DNA from: Candidatus Atribacteria bacterium 1244-E10-H5-B2
Lineage (GTDB): Bacteria > Atribacterota > JS1 > SB-45 > 34-128
DNA length: 10,024 bases
NCBI GenBank assembly: GCA_003575245.1
Contig: NMQN01000055.1
Location: 1-10,024, forward strand
Direction of reading: 5' to 3'
Below the pieces are notes generated by a model. That model was not told where the DNA came from and searched no databases. It saw only the letters and a list, made by a program, of their open reading frames with translations. Made by a program: the position numbers and the translations under genes. Positions 7,084 to 10,024 of this stretch are shown in pieces. Numbering within the stretch: position 1 is the first letter of the stretch; each line of letters opens with the position of its first letter.

Positions 7084-7221
7084 TCACTCTCCTTTCGCCA
7101 TAATTTTGGCATAGATTTTCTTGATGTTGTGTACCAAACAGACTAATTTCCACTCACCGCTTGCCATGGAAAAGTCAAGGATTCGAGTCACCTCTTTTAA
7201 AATAAACTTACCGAAATGCTT
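7084..7221 (-). mobile_element. Degenerate IS1182-like transposase, C-terminal tail only
   Basis: An open stretch of 45 codons without a start codon (a TAG precedes it) reads KHFGKFILKEVTRIL, a few residues, then SGEWKLVCLVHNIKKIY and ends at TGA 7084-7086. The pattern of a basic aromatic-rich strand, then EWxLVCxxHNIKKLY close to the stop, is the usual C-terminus of IS1182-family DDE transposases. The catalytic part is absent, so the element is dead. It abuts the end of the AgaS-like gene (7227) and marks the border between the AT-rich genes on the right and the GC-richer transport block on the left. The family assignment is from motif recognition, not a search. Confidence 0.65.
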
Positions 7222-7226
7222 CTACC

Positions 7227-8288
7227 TCATATAATCATTGTGTAATCTAAATTTTTAGGTCTATCTGGATCTAAACTCTCCCTAATAGTTTTTATGTAAG
7301 CCAGTATCTGGAATACAGGAATATTTATAAATGATTTAATAATGTCAAATCTAAAATTTGAGTCAGAAAGTAGATAATTCATATCCTTACTATCAACAAT
7401 GCTAATATCTTCCCTGCCTACTAACAAAACTTTAGATCCAAGGTTTAAAATTTCCTTAATGATTTCTTCATTTTTAAACAAATTTTTACCCCAAGTTAAA
7501 ATTAAACAAAGACTTTCTTTGGTTATTAAAGATTTAGGTCCATGATTAAATTCATGTAAGTGATAAGAGTAAGAAGGCACTTGAGACATCTCTTTCATTT
7601 TCAAATCAGCTTCAACAGCTAAACCATAGTTAAACCCGCTTCCCAAGACGAAATAAGAGCTAAAACTGTTATTATTCAAATAGTTCTCAATATCAGTATA
7701 CAGCCCAGAAACATTCTCATTTAAATAGTCTATTAAATATTTAAACTCCTCTGACATCTCCTTTTTGTCTAACAATTTAACCAACATCAAACAATATGCA
7801 ATTAACATGCTTGAAAATGATACTGTCATAGCAATGCTCTTCTCAGCACTCCCTCTGCATATAAAATGGTAATCAGAAAATTTTGAGATAACATTATCTT
7901 CTTTACAGGAAAAAATGAAAGATGTTACATTTTGTCTAACTTTTAACAGCTTTACCACATTAATGCTCTCAGTTGTTTCACCAGATCTCGAGAATCCTAT
8001 AATTAAATATTTTTTATCTTTATTAATGTAAATATCTGTATTTATTAATAATTCTGAGCTTGGTAAAGCGAAACAGATTTGCCCATTTAACAGTGACTTT
8101 GTAAAAAAAGAAGCCGATTGAGAAAGATTGTATGATGAACCACAGCCAAAAAATATTATTTCATCATAATTATCAGAAAAAATATTTAAATTTAAACTAA
8201 CCTTCTCACCAACAACATCGCTGTAAACTTTTCTCCAGCTTTCCACCTGGGTCATTATTTCTCTATAAGTATAACTTTGATTTTTCAA
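7227..8288 (-). CDS. AgaS-like double-SIS-domain sugar-phosphate isomerase/deaminase
   Basis: A 353-residue cytoplasmic protein with two SIS (sugar isomerase) domains, as in the isomerase half of GlmS, AgaS, FrlB and NagB-II. The first domain has GCGSSYN at 48-54 and SRSGETTE at 100-107, the sugar-phosphate binding loop. EKSIAMT is at 149-155. The second domain has GSGFNYGLAVEADLKMKEMS at 216-235 and HEFNHGP at 245-251; the tail DPDRPKNLDYT is also a family feature. Next to a KbaZ-like gene the best guess is galactosamine-6-phosphate deaminase/isomerase making tagatose-6-phosphate; glucosamine-6-phosphate deaminase or a fructosamine deglycase remain possible. The start is TTG at 8286-8288, supported by AAGGTGAAGG upstream and by the conserved N-terminal YTYREIMTQVESWR that a later ATG would remove. 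The TTG overlaps the stop of a 23-codon ORF. The gene is far more AT-rich than the transport genes. Confidence 0.85.
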   Translation of the reverse strand: MKNQSYTYREIMTQVESWRKVYSDVVGEKVSLNLNIFSDNYDEIIFFGCGSSYNLSQSASFFTKSLLNGQICFALPSSELLINTDIYINKDKKYLIIGFSRSGETTESINVVKLLKVRQNVTSFIFSCKEDNVISKFSDYHFICRGSAEKSIAMTVSFSSMLIAYCLMLVKLLDKKEMSEEFKYLIDYLNENVSGLYTDIENYLNNNSFSSYFVLGSGFNYGLAVEADLKMKEMSQVPSYSYHLHEFNHGPKSLITKESLCLILTWGKNLFKNEEIIKEILNLGSKVLLVGREDISIVDSKDMNYLLSDSNFRFDIIKSFINIPVFQILAYIKTIRESLDPDRPKNLDYTMII

Positions 8289-8356
8289 TTTACCTTCACC
8301 TTCCTTTTACTCCTTAAATATAATAAGTCACCTATAACTAAACAACTCTTTGTCAT
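8285..8356 (-). CDS. 23-residue ORF coupled to the AgaS-like gene; possible leader or kinase remnant
   Basis: The minus strand encodes MTKSCLVIGDLLYLRSKRKV followed by KVN. Its ATG (8354-8356) has GGAG with a 5-base spacing, a better ribosome site than that of the KbaZ-like gene. Its TGA (8285-8287) overlaps the TTG start of the AgaS-like gene as TTGA, an arrangement typical of coupled translation. It starts 21 bases after the KbaZ-like gene ends. The LVIGDL run at residues 6-11 resembles the first strand of PfkB-type sugar kinases (V-x-G-D/E-x), so it could be what is left of a tagatose-6-phosphate or other PfkB kinase. With so few residues this is weak. Alternatively it is only a translated leader that opens the start region of the next gene. 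Confidence 0.45.
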   Translation of the reverse strand: MTKSCLVIGDLLYLRSKRKVKVN

Positions 8357-8377
8357 AATCACTCCATCTTTTTATTA

Positions 8378-9658
8378 TTAAACATTTAATTTCTCATTTA
8401 TGTTAATTAAATTAAATGCTCTAAAATACTTATCCATGCTTTCCTCTATCTTCATTATTACCCAGTTCTCGGCATCTATTCCATTTAGTTCTAAATTTCT
8501 ATATAGTTTATTCTGTGCACATCTAACTTCTGGTAAGGCCCATACATAACGACTGCTCGTTTTTACTACCCATCCTTTTCTTTTCTTGTTCAATGATTTA
8601 AAATCCTTTTCATCATTCTGAAGCCATTTTTTCCATCTTCCAGATTTTAGTATTACTTCTTCTAATATTTTAATAAAATTGGACTTGCATGCTACTTTAT
8701 TTTCTTTATAAAGTTTATCTTCAATTGCACATAATTCAGACAATCCATCATATTCAAGTATGGTGAATTCAGGACCAACATTTGCTGCCCCCATTCCACT
8801 TTTTGGATAGTCCTCCGGGTTGGAAACAAAATCAGTATAATGTCCTTTTATGTAGGAATTATAATCCTTTGCAATTTCTACTATCTTTTTGGCAACCGCT
8901 GGATTAAAAGTCGAAGTATGCAGGTCTGTTCCTACCTTACCTACTATAAAAGATGGCCAGATATAATCCAGACCAATCTTTTGCAAACCATCTTTTAGTA
9001 ATTCCAGAAACTTTTCAAAAACGGTTACATCTGCCAGCCCACCATGTACTTCTTCGGTTCCAACCTCATAAGATACTGACTTCATTTTTTTTGATTTGCG
9101 GAACTTTTCTACATGAGAGATCAATTCTATAGTTCTTTCCACTACAGTTTCTATTTTTATCTGACCAGAAAAAATATCTACTGTGGGATCTATGTGTAGT
9201 AAATCATAGCCAGCCAGCAGTGCAACTTCAAATGATTTTTTAATACAACTCATAGACTTGTCCAGATTCCATTTTTCTATGGTTTGTATATCTTTTAGCC
9301 AGGGGCCTCCGTGATCAACAGCAACAATTATTGGACCATTGTATCCAATACTATAAGATTGCTCCTTTATTTTTCTAACTAAATCTTCTTGAGTCCATCC
9401 AGTGTACCCCCCATCTATATCCACTTGATTTAGAGTAGCAGCGAACTTTATAGGAGCATGTGCTCTTTTTGCTGCACGAAGTGCAGCTTTAAGAACATTT
9501 TCTGAATTGGGACAAACTGCAAATAAAGTATAATTAATTTTCTCTTTTTGTGAAATGTCCTTTATCTTTTTTAATAGCAAATCTACTATTGGAATGGAGG
9601 ATTTTTCTTCTGATTTCACTCTTAATTTACTATTATCAATCTTTTCCCTTATTTCCAT
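8378..9658 (-). CDS. GatZ/KbaZ-like protein (tagatose-bisphosphate aldolase subunit family; possible tagatose-6-phosphate 4-epimerase)
   Basis: A 426-residue TIM-barrel protein of the GatZ/KbaZ family. Key blocks are LFAVCPNSENVLKAALRAA at 45-63, AATLNQVDIDGGYTGWTQED at 73-92 (the NQVDxxGGYTGxT signature), VAVDHGGPW at 112-120 and LLHIDPT at 153-159. Later blocks include YEVGTEEVHGGL, SFIVGKVGTDLHTSTFNP, KGHYTDFVSNPEDYP and GMGAANVGPEFT. In E. coli GatZ/KbaZ assist the catalytic GatY/KbaY aldolase; other family members without that partner act as 4-epimerases between tagatose-6-P and fructose-6-P or on uronates. No GatY/KbaY gene is in the window. The DHGGPW block differs from the DHLGPN of E. 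coli proteins. The start is the ATG at 9656-9658, inside the second copy of a 25-bp duplication. The gene is very AT-rich and precedes the small ORF and AgaS-like gene. Confidence 0.83.
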   Translation of the reverse strand: MEIREKIDNSKLRVKSEEKSSIPIVDLLLKKIKDISQKEKINYTLFAVCPNSENVLKAALRAAKRAHAPIKFAATLNQVDIDGGYTGWTQEDLVRKIKEQSYSIGYNGPIIVAVDHGGPWLKDIQTIEKWNLDKSMSCIKKSFEVALLAGYDLLHIDPTVDIFSGQIKIETVVERTIELISHVEKFRKSKKMKSVSYEVGTEEVHGGLADVTVFEKFLELLKDGLQKIGLDYIWPSFIVGKVGTDLHTSTFNPAVAKKIVEIAKDYNSYIKGHYTDFVSNPEDYPKSGMGAANVGPEFTILEYDGLSELCAIEDKLYKENKVACKSNFIKILEEVILKSGRWKKWLQNDEKDFKSLNKKRKGWVVKTSSRYVWALPEVRCAQNKLYRNLELNGIDAENWVIMKIEESMDKYFRAFNLININEKLNV

Positions 9659-9683
9659 TTAGTTTCTTTTCCCTTATTTCCAT
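9636..9683 (-). other. Short upstream ORF created by the duplicated start of the KbaZ-like gene
   Basis: The first copy of the duplicated start begins with ATG at 9681-9683 and reads MEIREKKLNGNKGKD before TGA. The duplication is 25 bp, not a multiple of three, so this frame differs from the real gene and ends within the gene's first codons. It has no clear ribosome site. It could interfere with or modulate initiation at the true start; that is inference. Confidence 0.45.
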
Positions 9684-9690
9684 TTAGTTT
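9641..9690. repeat. Perfect 25-bp tandem duplication over the KbaZ-like start codon
   Basis: Positions 9641-9665 and 9666-9690 are identical over 25 bases. Each copy contains the start ATG plus the first codons (Met-Glu-Ile-Arg-Glu-Lys). The AAGGG from the upstream copy's codons falls about 12 bases before the ATG of the downstream copy and is the only Shine-Dalgarno-like element there. A third or missing copy by slippage would change the translation start context. Confidence 0.95.
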
Positions 9691-9881
9691 TTAAGTAATC
9701 CGTACTAATTTCGATCAGTGTTTATCATCTAGCGTAAAAAAAACTGTTATGCATGTGATTTTTCCTATAGATTATTAATAACCATAATATTCAAAGATTA
9801 GTTTTATCTTTTGTCATCTCTCCGCCCCTAGAAATTTTTTAGTTCTTTATCTGAAACATAAAATAATTTTCCAATATTGTC
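9691..9881. other. AT-rich regulatory gap upstream of the KbaZ-like gene
   Basis: About 190 bases without a gene. It must hold the promoter of the AT-rich sugar genes if they are not read from the regulator. A near-palindrome GATTATTAATAACC lies at 9770-9783 (one wobble position) and could be an operator. A minus-strand TTGAAT with a poor -10 17 bases away overlaps it. An 8-base T-run on the minus strand (about 9737-9744) has no proper stem. Confidence 0.35.
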
Positions 9882-10024
9882 TTACCTCTCCTTTATTTGT
9901 TTCCTTAGTTCTTCCTTTTTGGCCTGATAGTACTGGGAAAGCTCTTTATTAAATGTCTCTTCATCAAGGTCCAGAATCTCAACGAGCTTTTTGGCTAATT
10001 TTTTAGAAGGGACAAGTCCTCCTG
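9882..10024 (-). CDS. C-terminal end of a probable XRE-type helix-turn-helix protein, runs off the right edge
   Basis: The last 46 codons of a gene ending at TAA 9882-9884. The visible protein is GGLVPSKKLAKKLVEILDLD followed by a strongly charged helix rich in Lys, Glu and Gln ending KQIKER. The pattern (R)GGLVPSxxLAxKLxxxLxLD is the final part of XRE/Cro-type helix-turn-helix domains (just after the recognition helix), followed by a helical tail. If right, this could be a small transcription regulator of the adjacent genes. The DNA-recognition part lies outside the window. With so little sequence a different helical protein cannot be excluded. Confidence 0.5.
   Translation of the reverse strand, partial: GGLVPSKKLAKKLVEILDLDEETFNKELSQYYQAKKEELRKQIKER

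Noticed and set aside
9766..9794. Candidate promoter TTGAAT-17-TCTATA upstream of the KbaZ-like gene
   Set aside because: The -10 box matches only three of six consensus bases in a very AT-rich stretch; too weak to list as a promoter.
1..10024. CRISPR array, tRNA, rRNA or phage defence system
   Set aside because: No regularly spaced repeats, no tRNA-like cloverleaf or rRNA sequence and no nuclease or defence domains were seen.

Overview
All recognisable genes lie on the minus strand, so transcription runs from right to left. The window is a carbohydrate uptake and catabolism locus from an anaerobic-looking bacterium with low to moderate GC. Purine-rich Shine-Dalgarno sites, a TTG start and short gene overlaps are typical of such genomes. 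The substrate-binding protein has a plain Sec signal with no lipobox cysteine, which fits a diderm with a periplasm (for example Thermotogota, Atribacterota or Synergistota). This is an inference and the taxon cannot be fixed from the window.

Right part (about 7.2-10.0 kb), strikingly AT-rich: the C-terminal end of an XRE-like regulator, a GatZ/KbaZ-like protein whose start region is a perfect 25-bp tandem duplication, a 23-codon ORF with its own ribosome site, and an AgaS-like double-SIS sugar-phosphate isomerase/deaminase started by TTG. The small ORF's stop overlaps that TTG as TTGA. The left edge (1-305) holds the N-terminal third of NagA (GlcNAc/GalNAc-6-phosphate deacetylase). Together NagA, AgaS-like and KbaZ-like proteins make a coherent amino-sugar branch: deacetylate, deaminate/isomerise, then epimerise or cleave the tagatose phosphate.

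Middle part (about 0.43-6.96 kb), GC-richer: a periplasmic sugar-binding protein, an attenuator-like hairpin, a RbsC-type permease, a single-domain ABC ATPase, an FGGY (xylulokinase-like) kinase, a zinc polyol dehydrogenase and an SDR dehydrogenase. Permease/ATPase overlap by 4 bp and ATPase/kinase by 8 bp. This looks like a polyol or ketose module: import, oxidise to a ketose, phosphorylate.

The two parts meet at a degenerate IS1182-like transposase tail (7084-7221). Short related sequences sit at both ends of the middle block. A fragment matching the N-terminus of the uroporphyrinogen-decarboxylase-like (URO-D) family is fused in frame directly ahead of the zinc dehydrogenase, and its GGAGGTGG codons serve as that gene's Shine-Dalgarno. 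The locus therefore looks like a mosaic assembled by insertion and deletion rather than a single ancestral operon.
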